Shown here one piece after another: positions 35,420 through 47,159 of a DNA stretch of 64,000 nucleotides; position 1 is the first letter of the stretch, and every line of letters starts with the position of its first letter. Under the pieces are notes generated by a model that was not told the origin of the DNA, made no database searches, and was given only the letters and a program-made list of their open reading frames with translations. The position numbers and the translations under genes are program-made. This DNA comes from Molossus alvarezi (Eukaryota > Chordata > Mammalia > Chiroptera > Molossidae), in assembly GCA_037176705.1 (NCBI GenBank), contig CM073886.1, positions 18,461,501-18,525,500 on the forward strand, written 5' to 3'.

Positions 35420-35943
35420 TTTTCTTCTTAAGTGCGGCATGGAAGAAAGAATAGGGAATTAACTGGGATTTTTATATAAAAGTATAAAGGTCACTTGTAT
35501 ATATGTCAACATTGAGGCATGATAGGTTACTGTCAGATGACCCAGGGAGCACATCTGTGTCATAGGTACACACTTATGATAAGATACTGAGTCAGTGAGA
35601 GGGGGCAATAAAAAGTCAAATGTTAAATTGGGAGCAAAAGTCAGTTTGTGGTTGATGGTTTTGGTATGTCCAGTACCAACAAGCCCCTGTTACTGTTTCT
35701 TGAGAAAATGTGCATTGGTCCAATCTGAGCTGTATGTTCTGTTGATCAAGTGATGCTCTCTCACATTAGAATTACGTTATGGAATGATCTTGAGCAATTT
35801 ACTTAACCTCTTAATTTTTTTATCTGTAGAATGAGGATAAATTATCCCTCATAATGGACCAATTGAGATAGATATATATCTATCACCATATGTATTTATA
35901 AATGTATCTATCTCTAATCTGTACAATAGATGGACAACTAATG
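35420..35943. other. Unique-looking DNA, nothing recognised
   Basis: Nothing was recognised apart from a TATC-rich patch near 35870-35920. Confidence 0.45.
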
Positions 35944-36025
35944 TATAGTTGACCCTTGAACAACACAGGTTTGAACAGTGTAGGTCCTCTTATTCACAGA
36001 TTTAATTCAATAAATATTGTAAATA

Positions 36026-36042
36026 CATTTTTCTCTTTCTTG
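36026..36042. repeat. Left TSD of the L1 insertion
   Basis: catttttctctttcttg, identical to 39261-39277. Confidence 0.97.
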
Positions 36043-36679
36043 TTTTAAATTAATTTAATTTAATTTTTTATTGATTTATTTTTATTACAAATGTTTCTCC
36101 TTTTTCCCCCATTGACACCTTCCTCCCCTCCCCACCCCTGCCCCATCCCTAGCTTTGCTGTCTATGTCCATTGGTTATGCATACATGCATATAAGTTCTG
36201 TGATTTATCTCCCCCCTTCACCTCCTCATCTGAGGTTTGACAGTCTATACCCTACCTCTATGTTTCTGGGTCTATTTTGTTCATCAGTTTATTTCATTAT
36301 ATTCCAGGAATAAGCGAGATCATGTGATATTTGTCTTTCTCTGCTTGGCTTGTTTTACTTAGTATAATACTTTCCAGGTCCCTCCATGTTGTCTCAAAGG
36401 ATAAGAGATCTTTCTTTCTTACAGCTGTATAGTATTCCATGGTATATATGTACCACAGCTTTATCCACTCATCTACTGATGGATACTTGGGCTGTTTTCA
36501 GATTTTAGCTATTGTAAATAGTGCTGCTATGAACATAGGGGTACATATATTCCTTCTTGTTGGTGTTTCAGGCTCTTAGGGTATATTCCTAGAAGTGGGA
36601 TCACTGGGTCAAATGGCAGTTCGATTTTTAATTTTTTGAGGTAATATCATAGTGTTTTCCATAGTGGCTGCACCAGTCT

Positions 36680-37700
36680 GCATTCCCACCAGCAGTGTAT
36701 TAGAGTCCCCTTTTCTCCACACCCTTGCCAGCACTTGTTGTTTAATGATTTATTGATGGTGGCCATTCTGACAGGTGTGAGGTGATACCTCATTGTTGTT
36801 TTAATTTGTATCTCTCTGATGATTAGTGATATTGAACATTTTTTTCATGTTTCTTGGCCATTTGTATGTCCTGTTTGTAGAGGTGTCTATTTAGGTCCTC
36901 TGCCCATTTTTTAATTGGGTTCTTGGTTTTCCTTTTATTGAGTTGTATGAGTACTCTATATAGTTTGGAAATTAACCCCTTATCTGATGTATCATGGGCA
37001 ATTATGCTTTCTCATACAGTGGGTTCCCTTTCCATTTTGATGGTTGTTTCTTTTGCTGTGCGGAAGTTTTTTGTTTGATGTTGTCCCGTGTGTTTATTTT
37101 TTCCTTTGTTTCTCTTGCCTTAGGTGTTGTATCAGTGAAAATTCTGCTGCATATGATGTCTGAAATTTTATTACCTACATTTTCTTCTAGGATTTTTATG
37201 CATTAATGAGTCACATTTAAGTCTTTTATTCATTTTGAGTTTATTCTTGTGTATGGTGTAAGTTGGTGGTCTAGCTTTATTTTTTTGCATGTAGCCATTC
37301 AATTTTCCCAACAGCATTTATTGAAGAGGCTGTCTTGACTCCACTGTATGTTCTTGCCACCTTTGTCAAATATTAATTGAGCATATTGTCTTGTGTCAAT
37401 TTCTGGGTTCTCTGTTCTGTTCCATTGATCTATCTGCCTGTTCTTGTGCCAGTACCAGACTGTTTTGATTAGAGTGGCTTTGTAGTATACCCTGATATCT
37501 GGTATTGTGATTCCTCCTACTTTGTTCTTCTTTTTCAATATTGCTATGGCTATTTGGGGTCTTTTTTTGCCTCATATAAACTTTTGGAGTATTTCTACTT
37601 CTGTGAAATACGTCATTGGTATTTTGGTGGGGATTGCATTGAATCTATAAATTGCTTTGGGGAGTATGGACATTTTGATTATGTTAATTCTTAAAATCCA
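36680..37700 (-). pseudogene. L1 ORF2 C-terminal part, broken
   Basis: Minus-strand ORF2 from the [13 protein letters not shown] block, through [23 protein letters not shown] and [10 protein letters not shown], to the KCST and MRYHLTP region near 36.75 kb. It is split by frameshifts (only one 79-codon open piece at 37299-37538) and cannot be expressed as one protein. Confidence 0.9.
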
Positions 37701-39255
37701 TGAACACACAACAACACAAAATCTAAGGGATGCAGCAAAAACAGTTCTGAGAGGAAAGTTTATAGCACTACAGGCCTACCTCAAGAAACAAGAAAAATTC
37801 CTAATTGACTTTCTAACCCTACAACTTAAAGAACTAGAAAGTAAACAAAAAGAAAAATCCAGAGCAAGTAGAAGGAAAGAAATAGTAAAGGTCAGAGCAG
37901 AAATAAATGACATAGGGACTAAAACAACAACAACAACAACAACAATTCAAAAGATCAATGAAACAAAAAGCTGGTTCTTTGAAAAGATAAACAAGATTGA
38001 TGGACCTTTAGCCAGACTCACCAAGAAACAAAAAGAGTGGACCCAAATAAACAATATCAGAAGTGAAAGAGAAGTAACAACTGACACCACAGAAATGTAA
38101 AGGATCATTGAAACATACTATGAACAATTATACATCAACAAATTGGACAATATAGGCGAAATGGAAAAATTTCTAGAGACACACAGTCTCCCAAAACTGA
38201 ACCAGGAAAAGATAGAAAACTTGAACAGACCAATAACAACGAAGGAAATTGAAGATGTAATTAAAAAACTCCCAGCAAACAAAAGCCCAGGCCCGGACAG
38301 CTTCATGGGGAGTTTTACCGAACATTGAAAGAAAATCTAATACCCATTCTCCTCAAACTATTCCAAAAAATAGTTTTATGAGGCCAGTATAATCCTAATT
38401 CCAAAATCGAATAAAGACATTGCAAGGAAAGAAAACTACAGGCCAATATCCCTGATGAACACAGATGCCAAAATCCTTAACAAAATATTGGCAAATCAGA
38501 TGAAGCAATACATCAAAAACATTATTCATCATGACCAAGTGGGATTCATCCCAGGGATGCAAGGATGGTACAATATTTGCAAATCAATAAATATGATATA
38601 CCACAGAAAAAAAAATTAAATATAAAAACCATATGATCATATCAATAGATGATGAAAAAGCATTTGACAAAATCCAGCACCCATTTCTGATAAAAACACT
38701 CAGCAATGTGGGAATAGAGGGATCATATTTCAACATAATAAAGGCCATATATGAAAAACCTACAGCCGACATCATACTCACTGAGCAAAAACTAAAAGCA
38801 TTTCCCTTATGAACAGGAACAAGAAAGGAATGCCCACTCTCGCCACTCTTATTTAACGTAGTACTGGAAGTCTTAGCCACAGAAATTAGACATGAAGAAA
38901 AATAAAAAGGATCCAAATTGGAAAGGAGGAAGTGAAGCTGTCATTATTTGCAGATGACATGATATTGTACATAGAAAACCCTAAAGACTCCATCAAAAAT
39001 CTACTAGACTTAATAAATGAATTTGGCAAAGTAGCAGGATACAAAATTAATGTCAAGAAATCAAGTCATTCTTATACAACAAAGATGAACTCACAGAAAG
39101 AGAAACTTAAAAAACAATCCCATTTACCATTGTTGCAAAAAATAAAGATACCTAGGAATAAACTTAACCACAGAAGTAAAGGACCTCTTCACAGAAAACT
39201 ACAGGTCATTGAAAAAAGAAATAGAGGAAGATACAAAAAAGTGGAAGCATATGCC
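37700..39255 (+). pseudogene. L1 ORF2 reverse transcriptase part, broken
   Basis: Open pieces at 37657-38100, 38143-38328 and 38932-39309 encode, in order, [41 protein letters not shown] with [18 protein letters not shown], and the RT active-site motif FADD at 38947-38958. The N-terminal endonuclease is absent (5' truncation). Frameshifts and stops separate the pieces, so the RT is inactive. Confidence 0.92.
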
Positions 39256-39260
39256 ATGTT

Positions 39261-39277
39261 CATTTTTCTCTTTCTTG
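39261..39277. repeat. Right TSD of the L1 insertion
   Basis: catttttctctttcttg, identical to 36026-36042. Confidence 0.97.
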
Positions 39278-39495
39278 ATAACATTTTCTTTTCTCTATCT
39301 TTATTGTAAGAATACATTATAACTTATAACATACAAAATATGTATTAGTCGATGGTTTATATTTTCGGTAAGGCTCCTAGTCAACAGTAGGCTTTTAGTT
39401 GTTAAGTTTTTGGGGATTCAAAAGTTATATGCAGATTTTCAACTTCATGAGGGATCAGTACTCCTAACTACTGCATTGTTCAATGATCACCTGTA

Positions 39496-39640
39496 TATAT
39501 GTATATTTATCTATCTATACTTATATATAGATACTTATATATCTATGGTATATAAGTGGGTTTATCGCTATATAAATGTTTTATATATCTGCATCTATAT
39601 AAATGTATTTTCTATATATCTATTTATCTATAAGGTCTCT
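39496..39640. repeat. Degenerate TATC/TATA repeat
   Basis: Imperfect ATCTATCTATA-type repeats immediately right of the Tigger end, followed by a short CA run at 39641-39672. Confidence 0.85.
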
Positions 39641-39874
39641 CCACACACACACACACACTCACACTCACACACATAATACATACACTTAGTTTACTTTCTT
39701 AAAGTGCTAATTAATCGGTTCAAGTTCATGAGTGCTTTCTTCCCTTGTCTTTATGTGACTAAAAGAATCATGCTGAGCAATGGAACCTACACCCTGTCCC
39801 CAACATAGATATTAGGCCTGTTTTTTATTCTTTAACACTCAGTAGATTCACAACCAATTGCCACAGAAATTAGG

Positions 39875-39965
39875 CTGGGGAAGGCAGGAGGGGTTGGGAG
39901 CGGGAAGGAGGACTCAATGGGGAGAAAAGGGGGCCATCTGTAATACTTTCAACAATAAAAAAAGA
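39875..39965 (+). mobile_element. L1 3' tail
   Basis: GGCAGGAGGGGTTGGGAGCGGG, GACTCAATGGGGAGAAAAGG and TACTTTCAACAATAAAAA match the G-rich end of the local L1 3' UTR, here in plus orientation. Confidence 0.7.
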
Positions 39966-40230
39966 CTCAGTTGACACAGATGTAGTACATTGAGAAGACT
40001 ATTGTCACTGGAGGGACTGAAAAGAGACCAAAGGACAATGGACAGCTGACCTTAGCTGGCCTTCTCCTTCTATCCGTCAATCATGAGGATTGTATGGACT
40101 TGTAATTCTTTGATAACTTGTAACTTGTGTTGTTAATATAATCCTTCTCAATGAATAAGGTCTTTTGATTAACCAAAACACAATCAAAATTCAGAAAAGC
40201 CTCTTTTATTATAGTCATAAACTATGTTTA

Positions 40231-40430
40231 TTTATTTTAAACATTTTTTAATTGGTCTCAGAAAGAGGAAGGTGGAGGGAGAGAGAGAAACATCGATTGG
40301 TTGCCTCCCATATGAGACCCGACTGGGGATCAAACCTGCAACCTGGGTGTGTGCTCTGACTAGGAACTGCACTTGCCACCTTCTGGTCTACAGGACGATA
40401 CCCCAAACAACTGAGCCACACTGGCCAGAG
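40231..40430 (-). mobile_element. tRNA-derived SINE, older Ves-like type
   Basis: AATTGGTCTCAGAAAGAGG, CATCGATTGGTTGCCTCC, and head complement CAACTGAGCCACACTGGCC at the right. TSD catRaactatgttta at 40216-40230 and 40431-40445. Confidence 0.93.
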
Positions 40431-40445
40431 CATGAACTATGTTTA

Positions 40446-40750
40446 CTGAGCTATTTCTTCTAAGAGATTCAAAATGCTTTCCAGTGTGTTGTTATTATAG
40501 ATTCCTTTTTCATTAAAAAGTAAGATGATACTAACTCCCTAATGAAAAAAAAAGAAAATAAAAACATTTATTATAATATAATTAGCACTATGTTTGTGGT
40601 GTATTTCTCCCCATATTTTCTTTAATTTATGTAGTTTTGATCACAGTGAGCATGAACTTTTGATCCTTTAAACATAAAATATTGTCCCACAGGAATGTGC
40701 TGATCTAATTTCTCTAACCATAATTTAAATAGCTATCAAATACTTCATTC
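40446..40750. other. Unique-looking AT-rich DNA
   Basis: Nothing was recognised. Confidence 0.45.
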
Positions 40751-40751
40751 A

Positions 40752-40773
40752 GTGTGTGTGTGTGTGTGTGTGT
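40752..40773. repeat. (TG)n microsatellite
   Basis: About 10 uninterrupted TG units. Confidence 0.95.
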
Positions 40774-40829
40774 AAAACTATAAAATATTTAATTGTCATT
40801 CTATTAGGAAGAATTAAATTTTACCACTT

Positions 40830-41190
40830 TTATTCTAAATAATGTTTAGTGAGCATCTTTTTTGACATTTAAGGTGATTTCTTTAGGCCAGATTCCCAGA
40901 AATGCAATTGCAGGATCAGAGAAAGGGAATGTTTTATATGGCTATTGATATATATATTCCAAGCTCACTTTTCAAAAGGGTTATACCAACTTGTATAGTC
41001 ACCAGCAATGGATATAAGTGCTAGTTTCTCTACATCCCTGCCACTCTTGGGTATTATAATTACTTTTACATTTTTTTAAATAGAAACTATATCATTGCTG
41101 TTTAATTTGGCTTTCTCCAATTACTAGTGAAGTTGATTATTTTTATATGCTTAATTTTGGGAACATTTTCATAATAGTGTTCTGCCTTAG
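40830..41190 (-). mobile_element. Ancient L1 3' fragment
   Basis: CAGATTCCCAGAAATGCAATTG, CAGGATCAGAGAAAGG, AAAGGGTTATACCAACTTG and CTACATCCCTGCCACTC are in the order of the reverse of an old L1 3' region. Confidence 0.6.
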
Positions 41191-41281
41191 GTTTGAACAA
41201 TTCAGCTACCCGGATAATACTGAGAGAACCATGACTAAAAGTTCTATGTATTAAATAAAACAAAACATATGTGTGTTTTCA

Positions 41282-41502
41282 ATTTTTTTCTTTATTGATT
41301 TGAGAGAGAGAGGAAGGGAGAGGGAGAGAAAGATAGAAACATCGATGAGAAAGAACATGGACTGGCCGCCTCCTGCATGCCCCCCACTGGGGATTTGGCC
41401 CACAACCTGGGCATGTCGTGGGCCAAAATCAAACCGGAAATAGAACCAGCAGTCTCTTAGTGCGTGGGTCGATGCTCAACCACTGAGCCACACCGGCTGA
41501 GC
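41282..41502 (-). mobile_element. Ves SINE, CGACCCATGCACC class
   Basis: TTTTCTTTATTGATTTGAG, CATCGATGAG, GGGGATTTGGCCCACAACC and head complement CACTGAGCCACACCGGC. TSD acatRtgtgYtttca on both sides (to 41281; 41503-41517). A short internal duplication (GGGCATGTCGTGGGCC) interrupts the B-box side. Confidence 0.94.
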
Positions 41503-41517
41503 ACATGTGTGCTTTCA

Positions 41518-42190
41518 GAGTGTACTGTGTAATCTCAGTATCAGTCAATATTCTAACATACGATCCAAGATACTTCTATTACTTACTAATACAATCTTAA
41601 GCTAAATCAATACATGAGAATTAATTTACTTCCCTTATTCCCTATAATAAAGGAAGTCATGATCCTTCTTTATATTTTTAAATAATTACTTCATGCACAT
41701 GGTATCAAATTTAAGAGGTACAAAAGGGCATATAGTTAAAGACAAGGAATGACTGAAGACATACTTGTATCTAGCGAGATTTGTTTCCAAACATTTACCC
41801 TAATGTGAATGAATGTTTTAGAGTAGCGAGGTGTTCCTTCTTTTCTAATACCATTGCGAATGCTATAAAATATCTCTTTCATGTTCGTGGTGCCCTGATG
41901 TGGCAAACACTGTTTCTAGCTCAAAGCGTTATTCCCAGCCTTTTTCTACTTTGCCATCTCTCACTATAGAGACTGAAAAGATGACATATTTTCTATCTCA
42001 AACTGTCTTGAACTTTCCCTGAGACTAAAGCAAGAGAAAAAGGGTTAGCCAGATGAGGTATACCTGCTCCCTTTCCTCCTTCTCCCTGCCTGGCCCACAC
42101 CAGTGATGACTGGGGCTGTGGCAACCATCTCCTGACCACGAGGACTGTGAAGGGATCCGCAGCTACATCAACTCGGACAGATGAGATTTT
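41518..42190. other. Unique-looking DNA, nothing recognised
   Basis: Possible weak old L1 relic near 41660-41750. Nothing else was seen. Confidence 0.4.
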
Positions 42191-42194
42191 CTCT

Positions 42195-42315
42195 AACTTG
42201 AGTGCACATAAAAATCACACCTGAAGAGTTTTTAAAACACAGACTGCTGGGCCCCAGTCCCAGAGATTTTGGTTCGGTAGGTGTGAAGTGGGATGTGAGA
42301 ATTTAAACCAAAGAA
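42195..42315. mobile_element. MER5A-like hAT MITE fragment
   Basis: GTGCACATAAAAATCACACCTG, AAGAGTTTTTAAAACACAGAC, CTGGGCCCCAGTCCCAGAGA and TTTTGGTTCGGTAGG follow the left half of MER5A. Confidence 0.65.
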
Positions 42316-42344
42316 CTTATGTGCGTATGTGCATAACCAGTGGA

Positions 42345-42455
42345 CATAGACAGTGCTGTGAAGGAGGGGGCGGGAGCGGGGAGGAGGGTGTCAATGGGAG
42401 GAAAAGGAGAAACATCTGTGACAAAAATTAATTAATTTTTAAAGAAAGAATTTGT
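42345..42455 (+). mobile_element. L1 3' tail
   Basis: GGGGGCGGGAGCGGGGAGG, GTGTCAATGGGAGGAAAAGG and AGAAACATCTGTGACAAAAA match the reverse complement of 36065-36145, the L1 3' end. Confidence 0.75.
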
Positions 42456-42727
42456 GTTTCTAAAGGTCTCAGAGAGTGCTGAAGCTACACTTGGAGTTTT
42501 AAGGTGTTAGGCTTAATGATGTGAGAAAAATAAAGCCCTATTTTTCAAAGCCATTGCAGTCGGTGGTGTTGCACCCTAAGGAAGTATGAATTGGTTCGCC
42601 TGTTAGGTCCGCTTATTTCTGCTTCATGGGCAACATTTACTTTAGAAAGAGATGTGAAGATCCATCTAACTGAATATACATAGGATGACAGCAGCATTGG
42701 TCCCATGGTCAAGAGTGACCAGGAATT

Positions 42728-42888
42728 GCCCTGGCCAGATTGGCTCAGTGGTTAGAGCATCAGCCCTCAGACTGAAGGGTCTCAGATTTGATTTCTGGTC
42801 AAGAGCACGTACCTGGGTTGCAGGTTCGATCCCTGGCCCCATTTGAGATCGTGTGGGAGGCAACCAATTGGTTTCTCTTTCACATTAA

Positions 42889-42923
<35 letters not shown>

Positions 42924-43103
42924 TCCACTCTCTCTAAAAACCAATGGAGCCCAGCCAGTGTGGCTCAGTGGTTGACCATCGACCCATGCACTAAGAGGTC
43001 ATCAATTTGATTCCCGGTCACGGCACATGCACAGGTTGTGGGCCCAATCCCCAGTGGGCGACATGCAGGAGGTGGCCAGTTGATGTTCTTTCTCATTGAT
43101 GTT

Positions 43104-43135
<32 letters not shown>

Positions 43136-43214
43136 CTTCTCTTCTTTCCTCTCTCTCTAAAATCAACAAAGAAAAAATATATTTAAAAGCCAATGGAAAA
43201 TATCCCTGGGTAAG
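42728..43214 (+). mobile_element. Ves SINE carrying a second Ves SINE
   Basis: Outer copy: GCCCTGGCCAGATTGGCTCAG, B box GGTTCGATCCC, CT run, CCAATGGA, then (after the inner insert) CAATGGAAAATATCCCTGGG. Outer TSD gagtgaccaggaat at 42713-42726 and 43215-43228, perfect. Confidence 0.95.
42949..43189 (+). mobile_element. Inner Ves SINE, CGACCCATGCACC class
   Basis: GCCCAGCCAGTGTGGCTCAGTG, CGACCCATGCACTAAGAGGTC, CT run and A-rich tail. TSD ccaatgga at 42941-42948 and 43190-43197, in the tail of the outer SINE. This dates the CGACCCATG class copy as younger than the outer one. Confidence 0.95.
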
Positions 43215-43228
43215 GAGTGACCAGGAAT

Positions 43229-44650
43229 GTTGGCCTGTCCCGAGTCCCCTTCACCTGCTACTTTCTTTCTGGGCAGTGATGGACTACACGAGAAAAGAAC
43301 AGTGGAAGAGTTTGAAGGTGATCTTTAAAAACAGTGGTGATAGCTACACATGCATCACCTGCTACTCAGCTAGGAGAGCGTTATGTATATATTTTTAAAA
43401 TCATCCCTGTTCTGAAAGCTTGATATCAAAACTGCGGAGTTTGATGTCCAACAGCAAAGCGTTGAGGACAACTTGCATGTCTTCTAAAAAGTGTCTGCAT
43501 CCTCTGGGTCACCTCCTGGTGTGTCTTGGGAACATGGGGAGCTTGGTTTTGAAGCCCTTTCTCCAAAGATTAATTGAATTGAGATCAGCCGTATCTGCGA
43601 TGTGCATTTACTACTTGGGAATGATGTCAGTAATATATGTTAGAGATTTTTATATTAGATAACTGCTCATTAAAAGTCAATCCTTTCCTCCAGGGCTTTA
43701 AAATCGAAAGTATTCACCTTTTGCAAATGAGGATAGTGAAATTTACTTTTAACTCATGCTACAATGAAAACTGGAAGAAAGGGAATTGCTCACAATACAA
43801 TATAACTCCACCAAATTTGCATAATTTAGGCATAAAATGTAATACCCTGCTCACACTCTTTTGTCTTGAATGAAATTGGTTTTCAAGTAATGTGTGGGGA
43901 ATCTCAACCAGCTTTAACAGAATGGGTAATGTCAGAAGGCAGCATTTTCTGTTCGCTGGGAGGCATTGCCAAGTGCGGCTCTAGGGTCCCACCCTTCTGA
44001 GAAAGTTTGCCTTATGATTTAATGTGAAGGACTTTTTGTCTTCACTGAAACACGGGGGCCACGCTCTTTTGATAGTGATTGGAGTAATTAACCATTTGGG
44101 ACCTTCAGACAGTCTTTTTCTAGAGTTCTGAAGATTATTGGGTAATCATCATTCTAAGAATGTGAAAATGGACTGAAATTCTTCTAACTCCTTCTTTCCA
44201 AAGAGCACGCAAATTCTTCTTCTTATTAGTATTTTGAATAACTTCTTGGTGATGTAGCGTGCAGCTGCTGAGGTAGTTCCCACTAAATAGATAGTGAAAA
44301 TGGGGTTCGGGGCTCAACACCACATGTTGAAGTGTTGTGAGAACAGAAGAGCAGTCGTTGAAGCGTGCCATAGGCATCCATTCTTTCGACAGTGAGAATG
44401 CAAAAGTCTAAGAGAACCACTCATCGAGAGCAGTGGCCTCCAAAAGACTCTTCTTCCTTAACCTCTGAGGTGGTGTATCAAGTTAAATGTTGAATTTTCT
44501 CTTTTCTTGCCACCAATGGCTTTGACCTTCCCTCTTCTTACCTTTGAAATGGGGATGATAGCAGCGATTCCCAATGGGTTTCTTGTAAGAACTGAACAAA
44601 TCGAACAGGAATCCTGTTGTTATGGGCTCACATACCTTTCTTGGGTTTTG
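43229..44650. other. Unique-looking DNA, nothing recognised
   Basis: Nothing was recognised. The short frames are not convincing. Confidence 0.45.
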
Positions 44651-44654
44651 ACCC

Positions 44655-44826
44655 ATCCTTCCTCAGACTTGACTGTCGAGCAAAATTGCCTGGAGGCTCT
44701 CTCAAAACGCACCCCGGAGTTTTTGACTCAGCAAAGTCTGGAATGGGTCAGAGAATTTGAATTTTTAAAAAGTTCTCAGGTGATGCTGACGCTGCTGGTC
44801 TGGGGACCACACGTTGAGAACCACTG
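44655..44826. mobile_element. MER5A-like hAT MITE
   Basis: CGGAGTTTTTGACTCAGCAAAG, AGTTCTCAGGTGATGCTGACG and GACCACACGTTGAGAACCACTG match the right half of MER5A and its CAGTGGTTCTCAAC terminus. Confidence 0.75.
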
Positions 44827-46569
44827 CTGTTTGAGAACCCGTGCCCAACCTCCACTTCTGTGTTTTTGATAGGTCTGACAACATGTCATTTCAAAACAAA
44901 ACGCACAATAGTGACAAGCCTTGATTCTGCAGGACGTTCTGCACCCGGGGGCGGCCGGGGAACCAATGAAACCCTGCAGAATTGGGATGCGGGACGTTTC
45001 ACTCAGCTCACACATGCCTCTTGGCCACTGCTCTCCTTCTTGCCTGGAAGGTGTTTTCTCATCCAGAAAATGGAGCCGCCGTGTTATGACCATGAATCAG
45101 GAAGCCCCTTTGGGCAGAGGCCCAGGGACATGCAAAGGTCCTGGGTTCTTTCAGAGGAGCTGGGTTTCCTCCCTTGAAGTAGCTGTAGTAGCCCTACAGC
45201 GTCCACCTCCAAACCTCTGTTTTGTGAGACAAAATAGCTGTGTGTTCACCAACGATAGCCATCCTCAACTGATTTTTTTCTCAAGCATACACACAAACCC
45301 TTTGGACTGTCTCTTTGATAAAAATGGAGGTAAAGGAAAAGTGATTGGTGTTTATTCTCAGTGATGGAGGCGTCCTGTGCCCCCCAGAGTTCTTCGGGGG
45401 CAGTGGGTAGAGGTGCTGTGCAGAACAGAGGCCTCCTTGGCCCAGCGTATCGACAGGCCATGCTGTGCTGCCCTGTCAGCCTCCGAGAGGTAGCCAAGAT
45501 CAGGACGTCTCCTTACCCTTTACCCCAGAGACCATAGTGTCATTCTCCAGTCTGAAAAGCCCGCAGAATTGCTTTAGCTATTAAAAAAGAAGAAGAAGAA
45601 GAAAAAATCAACAGCTAAGCTCTTTTTCTAAGGAAACGAGACCTTGCGTGGTCTCTTTGTGGTCCTGTGACTCTAAAGCTCTGACTAGACACGCGATGCA
45701 GAGACCAGGTCTCTCCTGGTGCTTTCGGCAGAGACTTCCTGGGCCTTGTCTGCCCCCCCATGCCACCTTGTCTTACTGTTTCACCCTAATATTTGCTCTG
45801 TGTGCTAAGGGTTAAGTCACACACACACAAGAATGAATTTTGCTTTATGAGCAGCTCGTAAAAAGAGATAAGTTGTTGTTTGCTTTTTATGCATGTAGGA
45901 AAATGGAGCATGAGCTAATAGTACTTTCTGTAGAGGAGCCAAAGACATTCAGTATGTATAGGAATTTAATGCAAAATACAAACCCAAATGTAAATATTGG
46001 TTTCCTTCCAGATTTTTAAGACTTCAGGAAAAAGAGAGAGAGACACACACACACAGAGGGAATATTTCCATTACTTGTTGTAATTCTGCTGATGGAAAAC
46101 ATCCTTCCTCTATTAAAAACTGAATGGTTGAAAATATAGAATCGATGCATTTTAAGCTTGGTGGTCTTTAAAATTAAAAGTGGAAATTTTTCTTTTGAGT
46201 GAACATGGCCTGTAGAATATTGCACGATTCCGAGTATTATTTGTTCCTATGAAGGCAATCCAAGTATCTTATTTTAAAGAAAAATAAAAGGCATGGTTCT
46301 CCTTTTGTAACTCAGCACAATAAAAAAAATTTTTCCCTTTATCCAAAGTATACTCGAGTATAAATTTCCTTTTAAGTCTAGATTACATTTACATGATGGA
46401 AATAATAAGAGGAAATTGTAGATAATAATAAATATATTTTACCCTATCTTCTATGTAAAAGACTTGTGGGAGCATTCAAATAGCTTTTCCCTTTGCATAA
46501 ACAAGATGCTGCGAGCCTAGCAGAGATAAATTCAAGAAATTAGTGAGTGGAATGAATCTTTTTAACTCT
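44827..46569. other. Unique-looking DNA, nothing recognised
   Basis: Short CpG-containing patch at 44930-45000 (GCACCCGGGGGCGGCCGGGG), too small for a CpG island. Overlapping frames on both strands have no recognisable domain. Confidence 0.45.
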
Positions 46570-46810
46570 CAGAAATAGAACAATGATCACTAATATCTAT
46601 TGAACACGTACTATGGACCTGGTGCTTTATGTGTGTTAACTCATTTAATCATTACAACAACATTGTCAGGAAGACACTCTTATTATTTCCATTTCATCCA
46701 TTCGAAAATTGAGGCTGAAACAAATGTGTCTCTGATCACACTATCACCGAGCGGAGAGCCCAGAATGGACACTCAGACCACTCCATTCCAGCACCTGTGT
46801 TCTTAGCACA
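46570..46810 (+). mobile_element. MIR (MIRb-like), near full length
   Basis: ATCTATTGAACACGTACTATGG, GGTGCTTTATGTGTGTTAAC, CATTTAATCATTACAACAAC, ATTTCCATTTCATCC, AATTGAGGCTGAAACAAATG and AGCACCTGTGTTCTTAGCAC follow the MIR core. Confidence 0.85.
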
Positions 46811-46822
46811 GTGGCATTAGCT

Positions 46823-46930
46823 ACTGCTACCCTGAATGACCCCCAAATGCACAGGCTGAAAACAGCCACTTATTCAGCTCACAATTCCATGGGGCGACAA
46901 TCTGGACTAGGGTTAGCTGGGTGGAGGAAG
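46823..46930 (-). mobile_element. Possible MLT1-type MaLR LTR fragment
   Basis: CTACTGCTACCCTGAATGACC, CAGCCACTTATTCAGCTCAC, AATTCCATGGGGCGACAATC and GGGTTAGCTGGGTGG resemble a reversed MLT1 end. Non-coding relic. Confidence 0.45.
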
Positions 46931-47159
46931 TGGATGGAAGCATAGGGAAGTCTTGGACAGAGCTGTGTGAGAATCTTAACTGCTTCACTCATAACAATCT
47001 AAAGAGAACTTTATTTGAGTGAGCAAATGTCTCATGTGGTGTCTTAAGGAAAGAATCACACACCTGAGCAGGGGCCTTCTGGCAGGTGATCCCCAAGGAC
47101 ATACGTAGGTGGGGATGTGCAGAGAACACGGGGATGCAACAAAAACACAAAGGCAGGAT

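Larger units (their letters stand above)
36043..39260 (-). mobile_element. L1 insertion with inverted 5' half
   Basis: From 36043 to about 37700 the minus strand holds the downstream ORF2 part and 3' UTR, with a T-rich left end as the poly(A) end. From about 37700 to 39260 the plus strand holds the upstream ORF2 part including the reverse transcriptase. The two are adjacent in ORF2 order. A perfect 17-bp TSD brackets the whole, so both arms entered as one event by twin priming. Confidence 0.95.
35946..39493. mobile_element. Small Tigger-type element split by an L1
   Basis: Left end TAGTTGACCCTTGAACAAC; the right end, read inward, is CAGGTGATCATTGAACAATG. TA lies on both sides (35944-35945 and 39494-39495). 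Without the L1 and one TSD copy the element is about 313 bp. The right part has TTGTAAGAATACATTATAAC and AACAGTAGGCTTTTAG, known from this Tigger family. Confidence 0.8.

Noticed and set aside
35090..35440. 116-codon minus-strand frame rich in leucine, and overlapping poly-F and poly-S frames
   Set aside because: Produced entirely by the GAA/GGA repeat read in three frames.
44930..45010. Possible CpG island or promoter
   Set aside because: Only a few dozen bases of high CpG; too short and no transcript evidence.
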